From: a virus
IMG/VR virus record: IMGVR_UViG_3300047328_000099
Span: 1 to 38,987 of that record
DNA: 38,987 nucleotides
Strand: one strand, 5' to 3'
Shown: positions 12,171 through 20,860 of the stretch, piece by piece
Numbering within the stretch: the stretch's first letter is position 1
Layout of the letters: each line of letters starts with the position of its first letter
Notes under the pieces: model-generated
The model's input: the letters and a program-made list of their open reading frames with translations, nothing else
What the model was told of the DNA's origin: nothing
Database searches by the model: none
Translations under genes and position numbers: made by a program

Positions 12171-13853
12171 ATGTTCGTCTTGTCTCTATCGCCCCAGTTT
12201 CTGGATGAAGTGCGCGGGCGAACGTCGCTGTCGGCGCTGATCGGCGCGTCAATCAAGCTGGTGCGCAAGGGCAGCGAATACAAAGCCTGTTGCCCGTTCC
12301 ATAACGAGAAAACGCCCAGCTTTACGGTCAATGACGACAAGGCGTTCGGGCATTGTTTTGGCTGTGGCTGGCATGGCGATGCGATTCGCTGGCTGACCGA
12401 TTATCGCGGGCTGGATTTCATCGCGGCGGTGCAGGAACTGGCGACCAGGGCCGGGATGGAAATGCCCGCGCCGTCGCCCGCCGCCGCGCAACGCGCGCGT
12501 GCCGTTGCCGATGCCAGCGCGGTGCTGGAGACGGCAGAAGGATGGTATCGTGCGCGGCTGTCGGATGCGCCCGGCGCGCAGAAGGTGCTGGCGGATCGCG
12601 GCGTAACGCCTGCGCTGGCCGAACGCTTTGGCTTTGGGTTTTCTCCTGGGTCACAATCGGTGACAGCGTGCGGTGTGGCGCTGGCCGATCTGGCAGCGGC
12701 GGGCCTGATGGTCGAAACGCCCGATGGCTGGCGCGACCGGTTCCGATTGCGGATCATGATCCCGATTCACGATGCGCGCGGTCGCCTGATCGCGTTTGGC
12801 GGGCGGGCGACGAACGATCGGCAGGACGCGAAATATATCAATTCGCCCGAGGGTGCGCATTTCGACAAGGGGCGCACGCTGTATAATCTGCACCGTGCAG
12901 CACCAATGGCGCGCGTCGCAGGCCGGCTGATCATCGTCGAAGGCTATTTCGACGTGATGTCGCTCGATGCGATCGGCATCGGCGAGGTCGTGGCCCCGAT
13001 GGGGACAGCACTGACTGAAGCACAGCTGGAGCGGGCGTGGCGGGTGCAGGGCTGCCCGATCCTGATGCTCGACGGCGACAAGGCCGGGCGATCGGCCGCG
13101 CTGAAGGCGTGCATGCGGGCAATGCCGATGCTGGGGCCAGATGCCAGCCTGAACATCGCGCTGCTGCCCGAAGGCGAAGATCCTGACAGCCTGGCGCGCG
13201 CACAGGGCGCATCGGCAATCGAGGTGCTGCTGACCGAGGCGGTGCCGCTGTCGCGGTTCGTGTTCGACGCGCTGGTGGAGGCGGGGCCGATCGACACGCC
13301 GGAGGACCGCGCGGGGCTTTGGCAGCGGCTGCAGGCGCTGGCGAGCGAGATAGGCGATGATGAAACCCGCGCGCAATATCTGGCGACCTGGCGCGCGCGC
13401 TTTGACCGCGAGTATGGCGCAGTGGCGTCTGCCGATGACGATCCGCCGGCGTTGCATGCGCTGATCGCGGCAGAGGACGGCGATTATGCCTGGCCCGATG
13501 ACCAGAATGACAGCGAGCGGCGGCTGATCATGATCGTGCAGCGCGTGATCGAACTGCGGCGCGCGCGCGACGAGATCAGCGCGACGATCAAGGACTTGCT
13601 GGCGATGGCAAAGGCAGCGGGGTTTTCCGTAAAGGCGCTGGGCGCCCTGGTGCGCGATATCGAGGCCGATACCGCGCTTCGTGAGGATCATGAAGCGATC
13701 TGGGCGCTGTATCGCCGCGTGCTGGGCGTCAAGGGGCCGATGACCGAGGCGATGCTGCCCAGCCCGGTTGAGGCACGGCGCATCAAGGAATCAACGGCGG
13801 TACAGCGGCGATTGTCGCGGGCGATGGTGATGATCGAGGCGCGGCATGGCTGA
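12171..13853 (+). CDS. DnaG-like DNA primase
   Basis: 560 aa. The N-terminal CHC2 zinc domain has C41-x2-H44 and C62-x2-C65 (CPFHNEKTPSF, HCFGCG). A DnaG catalytic core follows (residues ~140-330) with the toprim motifs EGYFDV and LDGD. The C-terminal ~150 residues are acidic and helical and do not match the DnaB-binding domain of chromosomal DnaG, as expected for a phage primase. It would make RNA primers together with the downstream helicase. ATG 12171 follows GGGG closely; TTG at 12180 is an alternative. The 3' end overlaps the helicase gene by 8 bp. Confidence 0.92.
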   Translation: MFVLSLSPQFLDEVRGRTSLSALIGASIKLVRKGSEYKACCPFHNEKTPSFTVNDDKAFGHCFGCGWHGDAIRWLTDYRGLDFIAAVQELATRAGMEMPAPSPAAAQRARAVADASAVLETAEGWYRARLSDAPGAQKVLADRGVTPALAERFGFGFSPGSQSVTACGVALADLAAAGLMVETPDGWRDRFRLRIMIPIHDARGRLIAFGGRATNDRQDAKYINSPEGAHFDKGRTLYNLHRAAPMARVAGRLIIVEGYFDVMSLDAIGIGEVVAPMGTALTEAQLERAWRVQGCPILMLDGDKAGRSAALKACMRAMPMLGPDASLNIALLPEGEDPDSLARAQGASAIEVLLTEAVPLSRFVFDALVEAGPIDTPEDRAGLWQRLQALASEIGDDETRAQYLATWRARFDREYGAVASADDDPPALHALIAAEDGDYAWPDDQNDSERRLIMIVQRVIELRRARDEISATIKDLLAMAKAAGFSVKALGALVRDIEADTALREDHEAIWALYRRVLGVKGPMTEAMLPSPVEARRIKESTAVQRRLSRAMVMIEARHG

Positions 13854-15480
13854 CGCTGAATATCCGCTGCCGAGCGGCGAGTCCGGTCCTGACATCAGCC
13901 CCGTTCTGTGGCGCGCCAAATGGGACATGAATGACCTGGGCAACGCCCGCCGGCTGGCGGCGATTGCCGAGGGCAAGCTGAAATTTGTCGGCGAGCTGGG
14001 CCGCCAGGGCGAATGGGTGAGTTTCGATGCTCAGCGCTGGTCGATGCGCGACGGCAAGGCGCGCGCGCAGGCGCTGGCGCAGCGTGTGGTCGATGAATTG
14101 ATCGCCGAAGCGCGGGCAATGCGCGATGCGACGAAAGAACAACTGTCCGCCGTGTTCGGCCCGAAATTCACCGATGACATGGCCGATGAACGCGCAGTCA
14201 ATCTCTACAGCTGGGCAATGAAAACGGGCAACAGCGACCGCGCCAGCGGCATGCTGAAGCAGGCGCAGGGCATCACCGATGGCGAAGACCGCTTTCTGAT
14301 GCGCGCCAGCCTGGACGATTTCGATACTGATCCGCTGGCATGGCACTGCCTGAACGGCACGATCCGATTTTTTGAAGGGCCGGAGGGCTGGGCGTTCCGG
14401 TTCGAGCGCGGGCACCGTGCGGCCGATATGTTCATGCAGATGGCCAATGTGGAATATGATGCCAGAGCGAGCGCGCCACGCTGGATCGCACGGCTAGACG
14501 TGCTGCACCATGATCCGGTCGCGCGAACGGCGTTGCAGCGCATCTATGGGATGACGCTGACGGGGTTGGTCTCCGATCAGGCATTCTATGTCTATCAGGG
14601 GCGCGGCGGCGACGGCAAGTCGATGACGAACAGCATCGTCGCCGACCTGCAGGGCGATTATTTCCGATCGACCAGCCCCCAAACCTTTCTGGAAGGCAAG
14701 CAGCGCAACGCGAGCGACCACCAGAGCGATATCGTGCGGCTGCGTGGCGACATCCGCATGGTGGTGTGTGACGAGCCCAAAAAGGGCAGCATCTGGAACG
14801 GCGAGCGCATCAAGCAGGTGACGGGCAGCCTGATCACCGCGCGCGCGCCCAATGCGGTGGAGGAAATCACCTATAAACCACGCTGGAAGCTGATCATCGA
14901 ATGCAACCCCCTGCCGCGCGCGCCCAGCGATGATCGCGGGTTTCGGCGGCGATTCAAACTCTATCCGTGGACTGTCCAGTACGGTGTGACCGAGGGCGTT
15001 GAAGAACGCCCCGAGCATCTGGTGCGGGCCGAATTGATTGCTGAAAAGGCGGGCATTCTTAACTGGATGATCGCGGGTGCAATCGAGTGGCTGCGCACCG
15101 GGGTGATCCCCGAGCCGGAGCTGTCGAAGCGCGCGCTGTCGAGCTTCTGGGCGACGGGCAGCGCGATGGGCGAATGGATCGAGGCGCGGTGCGACCTGAG
15201 CAATCCTGACGCGCAGACCGGCGCGACCGAGCTGTACAACGATTTCAGGCGGTTCTGCCTCGATCGCGGCGACGATGAAGATAAGATCATGAAGCAGACT
15301 GCGTTCGGCAATCTGCTCAACGAGGCGCAGGTTTACGGCGATAAGGACAAGCGGACCGGGCTGAAGGTGCGACTGGGCATCCGGCTGCGCGGGATCGGCG
15401 AAACGCCGCCCGGCGCGGCTGCTGGCTCGCCTGATGATCGTGGCGGCGCGCCTGAAATCGACTGGGATGAGCCGCTATGA
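13846..15480 (+). CDS. Phage SF3 helicase / P4-type primase C-terminal protein
   Basis: 544 aa. The Walker A GRGGDGKSM sits in the superfamily-3 arrangement of D5/P4-family helicases, preceded by the ...YGMTLTGLVSDQAFYVYQ region. It is followed by MVVCDEP (Walker B), the sensor region TARAPNAVEEITYKPRWKLI, and ECNPLPRAPSDDRGFRRRF. The N-terminal ~190 residues carry no primase zinc domain, which the preceding gene supplies. It should unwind the phage origin as a hexamer. The repeat-rich stretch follows directly after its stop and is a natural candidate for its target. Confidence 0.93.
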   Translation: MADAEYPLPSGESGPDISPVLWRAKWDMNDLGNARRLAAIAEGKLKFVGELGRQGEWVSFDAQRWSMRDGKARAQALAQRVVDELIAEARAMRDATKEQLSAVFGPKFTDDMADERAVNLYSWAMKTGNSDRASGMLKQAQGITDGEDRFLMRASLDDFDTDPLAWHCLNGTIRFFEGPEGWAFRFERGHRAADMFMQMANVEYDARASAPRWIARLDVLHHDPVARTALQRIYGMTLTGLVSDQAFYVYQGRGGDGKSMTNSIVADLQGDYFRSTSPQTFLEGKQRNASDHQSDIVRLRGDIRMVVCDEPKKGSIWNGERIKQVTGSLITARAPNAVEEITYKPRWKLIIECNPLPRAPSDDRGFRRRFKLYPWTVQYGVTEGVEERPEHLVRAELIAEKAGILNWMIAGAIEWLRTGVIPEPELSKRALSSFWATGSAMGEWIEARCDLSNPDAQTGATELYNDFRRFCLDRGDDEDKIMKQTAFGNLLNEAQVYGDKDKRTGLKVRLGIRLRGIGETPPGAAAGSPDDRGGAPEIDWDEPL

Positions 15481-15490
15481 CGTGGCTTGT

Positions 15491-15735
15491 TCAACTGTCC
15501 GGTCAACTGTCCGGCGACGTGTCCGGTTGCCTTGCTGGCGGGGTGTTGAGGGTGGCCATAGCGGCGCGAATAGACGGTTTCGGATAGTCGGTAGGACGGT
15601 TGCCGGACAGTTGATCGGACAGTGAAAAAGCCCGGATTTGTGCGGGCTTGGCGATGATCCGGACAGTTGTAGGCTAGGTCGGTAAGCTACATGTGCGCGC
15701 ACACGACTATTACGAAGTTAAGTATAACTGTCCGG
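15491..15735. repeat. Array of seven TCAACTGTCCGG elements, candidate origin
   Basis: Three direct tandem copies on the + strand (15491-15502 and 15503-15514 exact, 15515-15526 9/12). Then, inverted, 15603-15614 (exact), 15615-15626 (imperfect, directly abutting) and 15659-15670 (11/12), and one forward copy at 15724-15735 (10/12). The 267-bp region between 15480 and 15748 holds no convincing gene. It also contains a 12-bp palindrome TGTGCGCGCACA (15692-15703) and the inverted repeat AGTTA/TAACT (15716-15729). Iteron-like spacing next to the helicase gene suggests a replication origin; a regulator-binding array for the late operon is the alternative. Confidence 0.7.
15628..15654 (-). terminator. 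Leftward intrinsic terminator in repeat region
   Basis: AAGCCCG (15628-15634), 8-base loop, CGGGCTT (15643-15649). On the minus strand the stem is followed by a run of T (the AAAAA at 15625-15629 on the + strand), so it terminates leftward transcripts, although no leftward gene is nearby. Confidence 0.5.
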
Positions 15736-15747
15736 GAAGGGATGAAG

Positions 15748-16221
15748 ATGATGGATGGCCTGATGAGCTTCGCCGATGTCGAGCAGCGGTTGGTCGAGGC
15801 GATGCTGATCTGCTGGCGCATGCCCGATCGCGAGCGCGGCTGGATGCGGCTGCGCGCCTACTGGCCCGACGTGTCGGCGGAAGCTGGTGACTATGACGCG
15901 CGCGGCGGCGATCTGCGCAGTTCCGACGTGGCGATCCGCCCGGCCTCGCTGACGCGGGCAGAAGTGGCGGCGATGGAGGAAGCCTTTGGCTGGCTGGACC
16001 TGGTGCCCGCTGCCGATCGCAAGCTGGTGGGCCTGGCGGTGACGGCGCTGGCGCGGGGTGCGGGGCAGATACCATGGCTGAAATTGCGGGCTGCGATGGG
16101 TGTGCGATACGGCGCTGGCGGGCTGGCCAAGCGATATGAACGTGCGATCGGGGAAATATGCCGCAGCGTAAATGGCGGATTTCCTGACGTGCAGCGTGTC
16201 AAGAGGGTAAATCTCGCATGA
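15748..16221 (+). CDS. DUF6362-like phage protein
   Basis: 157 aa. The start is set at ATG 15748, which has GGGAAGG seven bases upstream; in-frame ATGs exist at 15742 and 15751. The N-terminus VEQRLVEAMLICWRMPDRERGWMR followed by YWPD, and the C-terminal LKLRAAMGVRYGAGGLAKRYERAIGEI, match the DUF6362 layout. That C-terminus resembles an HTH of sigma-region-4 type. Such proteins often sit just before the terminase genes, so a late-gene regulator is a reasonable inference but not established. Confidence 0.7.
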   Translation: MMDGLMSFADVEQRLVEAMLICWRMPDRERGWMRLRAYWPDVSAEAGDYDARGGDLRSSDVAIRPASLTRAEVAAMEEAFGWLDLVPAADRKLVGLAVTALARGAGQIPWLKLRAAMGVRYGAGGLAKRYERAIGEICRSVNGGFPDVQRVKRVNLA

Positions 16222-16496
16222 CGAAAATATTGCTAGTCAACATTGCGGCGGTTTTGAGCGTATTTATCGATACGTTGGGATCGACCCATGGCCGCGCCTC
16301 AACATCCTCTCCTGACTTCGCAGCGACACTGGCGGGCAAACGCGCGCTGGCGTCGCTGCGCATTGTCAACCTGGGCAAGGCGCGGGTCCTTCCGGCCCGC
16401 CCGCAGTATACGGGAGCCGAAGGCGCAGGTCGCATGAGTGGGCGGTATTTTCCGTCGGCTGCCGGTCTTAGTTCTGGTTTGGGTTTAGTGCGGTGA
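16218..16496 (+). CDS. Doubtful 92-aa frame between DUF6362 and terminase
   Basis: Open from ATG 16218 (ATGA overlap, GAGGG about 10 bases upstream) to a TGA inside the GTG start of the terminase small subunit. It begins with a hydrophobic stretch (ILLVNIAAVLSVFIDTLG), but the rest is low in recognisable structure and passes through the candidate packaging site. Apart from this frame the 271-bp stretch holds no gene. Confidence 0.25.
   Translation: MTKILLVNIAAVLSVFIDTLGSTHGRASTSSPDFAATLAGKRALASLRIVNLGKARVLPARPQYTGAEGAGRMSGRYFPSAAGLSSGLGLVR
16382..16400. other. Candidate cos/packaging-site element
   Basis: GCGGGTCCTTCCGGCCCGC has five-base arms GCGGG/CCCGC around a pyrimidine-rich centre and sits about 100 bp before the small terminase gene, where lambda-type phages keep cos. 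The assignment is positional; no cleavage data can be read from sequence. Confidence 0.3.
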
Positions 16497-17104
16497 TCGG
16501 GGGACTTGCCGAGCTGGCTTCGCTGCCTGGCGTGCCGTCGGAAACGACGCTGCGTCAGTTGATCCGCGAGAATGATGACTTTCCGGTCATCGAGCACGGC
16601 AAGAATGGGGTCGGATACAAGATTGATTTCACGCTGGCGCTGGGCTGGCTGAAAGCGCGGCGCGACAAAGAGCAGGAAGCGGCGCGCGAGCGGGCCAACC
16701 AGATCCGCCAGTTCGGTCTGGAGCTTGGCCTGGATGCCGGTGAGCATGCGGTCCAGGCCGGGTTGTCGATCGCCGAACGCAAGCATTTGCTGGAAGAAGA
16801 GCTGGTCGCGATCAAGATCGCGAAACAGCGCGGCGAGCTGGTCCGCAAGGATGAAGTCGATGCGGCCTTTGCCGACGTGCTGCTGGTGCTGGCCGAACGC
16901 CAGAGCAGCTTTACCGCGCGGCTGGCGAAGAAGGTTGATCTGCCGCGCGACGTACAGATCGCGATCGACCGCCAGATCGACAGCGACCGTGCCGAGCTGG
17001 CGCGGCTGATGGAGCAAATGGGAAGCGACGGATTGGCCAATGGCGACGGTGATGAGGACGACAACGTCGATCCCGCCCCCGCGCTGGACGATCCCGCCCT
17101 ATGA
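16493..17104 (+). CDS. Terminase small subunit, Nu1/DUF1441-like
   Basis: 203 aa from GTG 16493. The N-terminal ~60 residues form a Nu1-like winged-helix (LASLPGVPSETTLRQLIREN, then FPVIEHGKNGVGYKIDF). A long helix/coiled-coil region follows (KARRDKEQEAARERANQIRQ; ERKHLLEEELVAIKIAKQRG) and an acidic Asp-rich tail ends the protein. Small subunits of this type recognise cos DNA and recruit the GpA motor. It overlaps the large-subunit gene by 65 bp in another frame, an unusually long overlap in the disordered tail. Confidence 0.85.
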   Translation: MIGGLAELASLPGVPSETTLRQLIRENDDFPVIEHGKNGVGYKIDFTLALGWLKARRDKEQEAARERANQIRQFGLELGLDAGEHAVQAGLSIAERKHLLEEELVAIKIAKQRGELVRKDEVDAAFADVLLVLAERQSSFTARLAKKVDLPRDVQIAIDRQIDSDRAELARLMEQMGSDGLANGDGDEDDNVDPAPALDDPAL

Positions 17105-19121
17105 ATCGGGCCGGGCCGTCGTGGCGCGGCTCGCACCGATTATCCGCCCAAGGCGACCGCTGACGGTCAGCCAGTGGGCGCAGGAAAACACCGGGTACGA
17201 TCCCGATGTGATGCCCTGGCAAGTGGAAGTGATGGATGCGCTGTCCGATCCGCCCACCGCCGAAGTCGGGCTGATGGGTCCGGCGCAGGGCGGCAAGTCG
17301 GAAATCGGGCTGAACTGGATCGGCTGGACGATCGATCACGATCCGACCGACATGCTGCTCTGCCAGCCCGACAAGACGATGGCACAGGATTTCGTCGAGC
17401 GGCGGGTCGATCCGCTGATCGACAAGACGGCGTCGCTGAAGGCCAGCCTGGCCCCGGTGGCGAATGCAAACAACATCTTCCAGAAGAAGTTTCGGGGGAT
17501 GCTGCTGACAACGATCTGGCCAGTGGCGGCGCAGTTCGCCGCGCGCCCGATCGCGCGGGGCTGGATCGACGATTACGACCAGATCGACGCCGATATCGAA
17601 GGGCAGGGGTCGGCGGTCAAACTGCTCGATGGTCGCCAGACGACGTTTGAGGGGCGCGATACCAAGTTCGTGTCGTCATCTCCTGCGGACGATGAAGGCG
17701 GCAAGATCGAGGCATTTATTGCCGGGGGCACCGATGAACGGCTGCAACCGGTCTGCCCGTCGTGCCAGGAGCGGTTCGAGCCTGATCTGCTGCGCGATCT
17801 GCGGTTTGATCGCAGCGGATCGCCCGATCAGGCGGAGGCGAGCGCGCACGTTGTCTGCCCGGTCAACGGGTGCGTATTGCCGCCGTCGGATCGGCGCGCC
17901 TTGCTGGCCAGTCTGGCGGGGCTGCCCGCGCATGGTTTTGTGGCGGTCAACGATCGCGCGTCGAAACGCAGGCGCAGTTTCAGGCTGGATGGCTTGCTGG
18001 CGTTCACGAGCTGGCCAAAACTCGCGCGCGAATGGCGGGAGGCTGAAATTGCTTGGGAAACCCGGCAGGATGAAGCCGATCTGCGCACATTCGTGAATAC
18101 GCGCGCAGGCAAGAATTATCGGGCGAAGGCCACCGGCGAAAAGCCGCTGGAGGCGGTCGATCTGGCCAAGCGGCTCGAACCGGGCTGGAAATCGGGCCAG
18201 GTGCCCGCCGGGGTGCGCGTCATCGTCGTTGCAGTGGACGTGCAGCACGATCGGTTCGAAGTGCTGGTGCTGGGCTATGGGGAGAATCTGGAAAGCTGGC
18301 CGATCAGCCGGTACGCGATCGATGTGCTGCCCGATGGGCTGACAACGCTGCGCCCGTTCCGCAACCCGGAACACTGGCAGGTGCTGTTGCCGCTGTTCAC
18401 CAAGGAATGGCGACTGGCGGACGGATCGGGCCGGTCGGTCCCGGCGCTGACGGTGGCGATCGATACCGGCGGTGCCGATCAGGCGGGCGACGACAGCGCG
18501 TTGAAGTTCTGGCATGCGGCGCGGGCGCTGGGCATTCATCCCAGCAGGATCACGCTGCTGAAGGGCGCATCACGGGCGACCGCGCCGCTGATGGCACCCG
18601 CGCAGTTCAGCGACCGCAAGACCGGCGGCGGGGTCAAGCGCAACGGGCCGAAACTGTTTCTGGCGGGTGTGCACAAGATCAAGGGCATTATCGATAACCG
18701 GCTCCGCCGCGACAGCGCCGGGCCGGGCTTCATCCACCTGCCCGAATGGCTGGCCCCGAAACTGGAAGGGCGCGGCGCGGGCCGCGACTTGCAGTATCTG
18801 GAGGAACTGACGGCGGAACGGCTGATCAAGGGCAAATGGCAAAAGCTGCGCCCGCGTAATGAGACATGGGATTTGCTGGTCTATGCCTATGCGGCGATCC
18901 TGCGGCCGCCGTTTGCGCAGAGCCGCGCGCATATGCGCTGGGTGCCCGAAGCGTTCCGGGTGCCCGATCCGATTGAGCGGCTGCCGGGGGCGGTAGTCGA
19001 TGATGATGTGACAGACATGGCACCCGCACCGGCTCCGCTCGCCCCGCGCGCGCGGGCAGAGCCGGTGCGGGTGCCTGCCGCGACGCCGTGGATCGACACG
19101 GGCGGCGGCGACTGGATTTAA
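17040..19121 (+). CDS. Terminase large subunit, GpA family
   Basis: 693 aa, close to lambda gpA. The DNA-translocating ATPase has a Walker A GPAQGGKS (residues 80-87) with GWIDDYDQID downstream in the Walker B region. A zinc-binding insertion is seen as CPSCQ...VCPVNGC. The C-terminal nuclease has acidic residues in VVAVDVQHDRFEV, VAIDTGG and NETWDLLVYAYA. It cuts concatemers at cos and pumps DNA into the prohead. The presence of GpA, gpW and a lambda portal predicts cos packaging. Confidence 0.96.
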   Translation: MATVMRTTTSIPPPRWTIPPYESGRAVVARLAPIIRPRRPLTVSQWAQENTGYDPDVMPWQVEVMDALSDPPTAEVGLMGPAQGGKSEIGLNWIGWTIDHDPTDMLLCQPDKTMAQDFVERRVDPLIDKTASLKASLAPVANANNIFQKKFRGMLLTTIWPVAAQFAARPIARGWIDDYDQIDADIEGQGSAVKLLDGRQTTFEGRDTKFVSSSPADDEGGKIEAFIAGGTDERLQPVCPSCQERFEPDLLRDLRFDRSGSPDQAEASAHVVCPVNGCVLPPSDRRALLASLAGLPAHGFVAVNDRASKRRRSFRLDGLLAFTSWPKLAREWREAEIAWETRQDEADLRTFVNTRAGKNYRAKATGEKPLEAVDLAKRLEPGWKSGQVPAGVRVIVVAVDVQHDRFEVLVLGYGENLESWPISRYAIDVLPDGLTTLRPFRNPEHWQVLLPLFTKEWRLADGSGRSVPALTVAIDTGGADQAGDDSALKFWHAARALGIHPSRITLLKGASRATAPLMAPAQFSDRKTGGGVKRNGPKLFLAGVHKIKGIIDNRLRRDSAGPGFIHLPEWLAPKLEGRGAGRDLQYLEELTAERLIKGKWQKLRPRNETWDLLVYAYAAILRPPFAQSRAHMRWVPEAFRVPDPIERLPGAVVDDDVTDMAPAPAPLAPRARAEPVRVPAATPWIDTGGGDWI

Positions 19122-19138
19122 CCAAGGAACTGATCGGC

Positions 19139-19327
19139 ATGGCCTTTTCAACGGCGGACATCGCGGCCCTCAAGGCCGCGCTGGCGACGGGCGCGCAGCG
19201 CGTGCGCTTCGCCGATGGTCGAGAGGTCTGGTATCGATCGCTTGGCGAAATTCGCCAGATCATCAGCCAGGCCGAAGCTGAGGCGGGCGGCGCGCCGCCG
19301 CGCCAGCATAGTGTGGCGGCCTTCTGA
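19139..19327 (+). CDS. gpW-like head-tail joining protein
   Basis: 62 aa, the size of lambda gpW. The sequence MAFSTADIAALKAALATGAQ, a beta-hairpin RVRFADGREVWYRS and a C-terminal helix ending in a Gly/Pro tail match the family. ATG 19139 follows an AAGGA ribosome-binding site, and its stop overlaps the portal start as TGATG. It stabilises the DNA-filled head before tail attachment. Confidence 0.9.
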   Translation: MAFSTADIAALKAALATGAQRVRFADGREVWYRSLGEIRQIISQAEAEAGGAPPRQHSVAAF

Positions 19328-20850
19328 TGAACGCGATCGACCGGCTGATCAGCTATGTTGATCCGGTGGCGGGCGCGCGCCGGATCGCGGCACGCCGCGC
19401 GCTCGATCTGCACGCCCGCGCCTATGATGCCGCGCGCCGCGATCCGCGCACGCTGAGCTGGCAGGCGGCAGGGTCGAGCGCGAATGCGGAGATCAGCACC
19501 AGTGAGGAAGTGGTGCGCAACCGTTGCCGTTCGCTGGTGCGCGACAATGGCTATGCGCGCCAGATCGTGCAGACGGTGGCCGATCATGTCGTCGGCACCG
19601 GCATCGTCGGCGCGCCGATGGGGGTGCGGGGCCGCAACCTGACGCGGATTGCCGATGGCTGGGCGGCCTGGGTCGATGCATGCGATTTTGACGGTGATCA
19701 CGATCTGAACGGGCTGATGTGGTCGGCGGTCAATGGCATGGAGGAATCGGGCGCGGCGCTGATCCGCTTCCACCGGATGCCGTTCGATGCGACGACGGGC
19801 ATCGCCCCGCTGCGCCTGCAATTGCTGGAGCCTGATTTCATCGACGTGATGAAATACGGGACGACAGAGAGCGGCGGCTTTATCGATCGCGGCATCGAAT
19901 ATGACGCGCTGGGCCGCAAGGTCGCGTTCTGGCTGTATCGCCATCACCCCGGCGATACGGCGCGATTCCGCAACTGGACGTTGGTCAGCGATCGTATCCC
20001 GGCGGACGAGATCGTCTATCTGTATGACAAATTGCGCCCCGGTCAGGATCGCGGCATGCCGCTGATGGCCCCGGCGGTAATGACGCTGCGCGATCTGGAC
20101 GGGTATTTCCAGGCCGAGCTGACGCGCAAGCGGATCGAAAGCTGTCTGGCGGGCTTCATCACGACCGATGAAGCCGACGGGCTACCGATATCGACCGAAG
20201 ATAATCGCGCCAAGGATGGCCTGACCTTCGGCAAGCTGGTCGATCGGTTCGAACCGGGCATGCTGATGCGGCTGCGGCATGGGGAAGATATCAAGATTGC
20301 CACGCCCGCGAATAGTCAGGGCGTCGCCGAATTCGCGCAGATTTACCTCCGCGAGGCGGCGGCAGGTAGCGGCGTGATGTACGAACATGCGACGGGGGAT
20401 TTTTCGAACGTCAATTACAGCAGCTGGCGCGCCGGACATCATGGCTTTCGCCGCCGGATGGAACGCAAGCAATGGCATGTTGCGGTTCACAAGATGTGCC
20501 GCCCGATCATTGCCCGCTACCGGCAGGCCGCGCTGGCAGCGGGGCTGCTGCCGGTGCAGAATTTCGACTGGCGCTGGACGCCGCCGGGATTCATCTCGGT
20601 CGATCCGTACAAGGATGCCCAGGCCGATCTGGCCAATCTGCGCATGGGCAAGGTGACGCTCAGCCAGTTGGTTGAGGAACGCGGCAACGATTACGCGTCG
20701 TTCCTGGCGCAATATGCCGCCGATCTGGCCGCCGCCGATGCGGCGCTGGGCGGTGCGATGTTCGATGGCGATCCGCGCAAGGTGATCCAGGCCAAGGGCA
20801 CTGCCCAGGCTGAGACCGACCCGCCAACCAAAGCTGCTCCGGCAGCCTGA
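19327..20850 (+). CDS. Portal protein, lambda family
   Basis: 507 aa. Typical lambda-gpB-type features: an early YDAARRDPRTLSWQAAGSS, RCRSLVRDNGYARQIVQTVA, PLRLQLLEPDFID, RNWTLVSDRIPADEIVYLYD, RPGQDRGMPLMAPAVMTLRD, and YEHATGDFSNVNYSSWRAG toward the C-terminus. A dodecamer of this protein forms the DNA channel at the head vertex and docks the terminase. Confidence 0.96.
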   Translation: MNAIDRLISYVDPVAGARRIAARRALDLHARAYDAARRDPRTLSWQAAGSSANAEISTSEEVVRNRCRSLVRDNGYARQIVQTVADHVVGTGIVGAPMGVRGRNLTRIADGWAAWVDACDFDGDHDLNGLMWSAVNGMEESGAALIRFHRMPFDATTGIAPLRLQLLEPDFIDVMKYGTTESGGFIDRGIEYDALGRKVAFWLYRHHPGDTARFRNWTLVSDRIPADEIVYLYDKLRPGQDRGMPLMAPAVMTLRDLDGYFQAELTRKRIESCLAGFITTDEADGLPISTEDNRAKDGLTFGKLVDRFEPGMLMRLRHGEDIKIATPANSQGVAEFAQIYLREAAAGSGVMYEHATGDFSNVNYSSWRAGHHGFRRRMERKQWHVAVHKMCRPIIARYRQAALAAGLLPVQNFDWRWTPPGFISVDPYKDAQADLANLRMGKVTLSQLVEERGNDYASFLAQYAADLAAADAALGGAMFDGDPRKVIQAKGTAQAETDPPTKAAPAA

Positions 20851-20860
20851 TCTGGAGACG

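Noticed and set aside
12651-13691. A 346-codon open frame opposite the primase gene
   Set aside because: Same codon-aligned antisense effect; rich in Arg, His and Gln without any fold signature, while the sense strand is a clear primase.
15434-15625. A 63-codon rightward frame across the repeat block
   Set aside because: Its protein merely translates the tandem 12-mers (VRSTVRR), and it starts inside the helicase gene with no ribosome-binding site.
15491-15735. Possible CRISPR array
   Set aside because: Units are 12 bp, partly tandem without spacers and in both orientations, and no cas gene is near.
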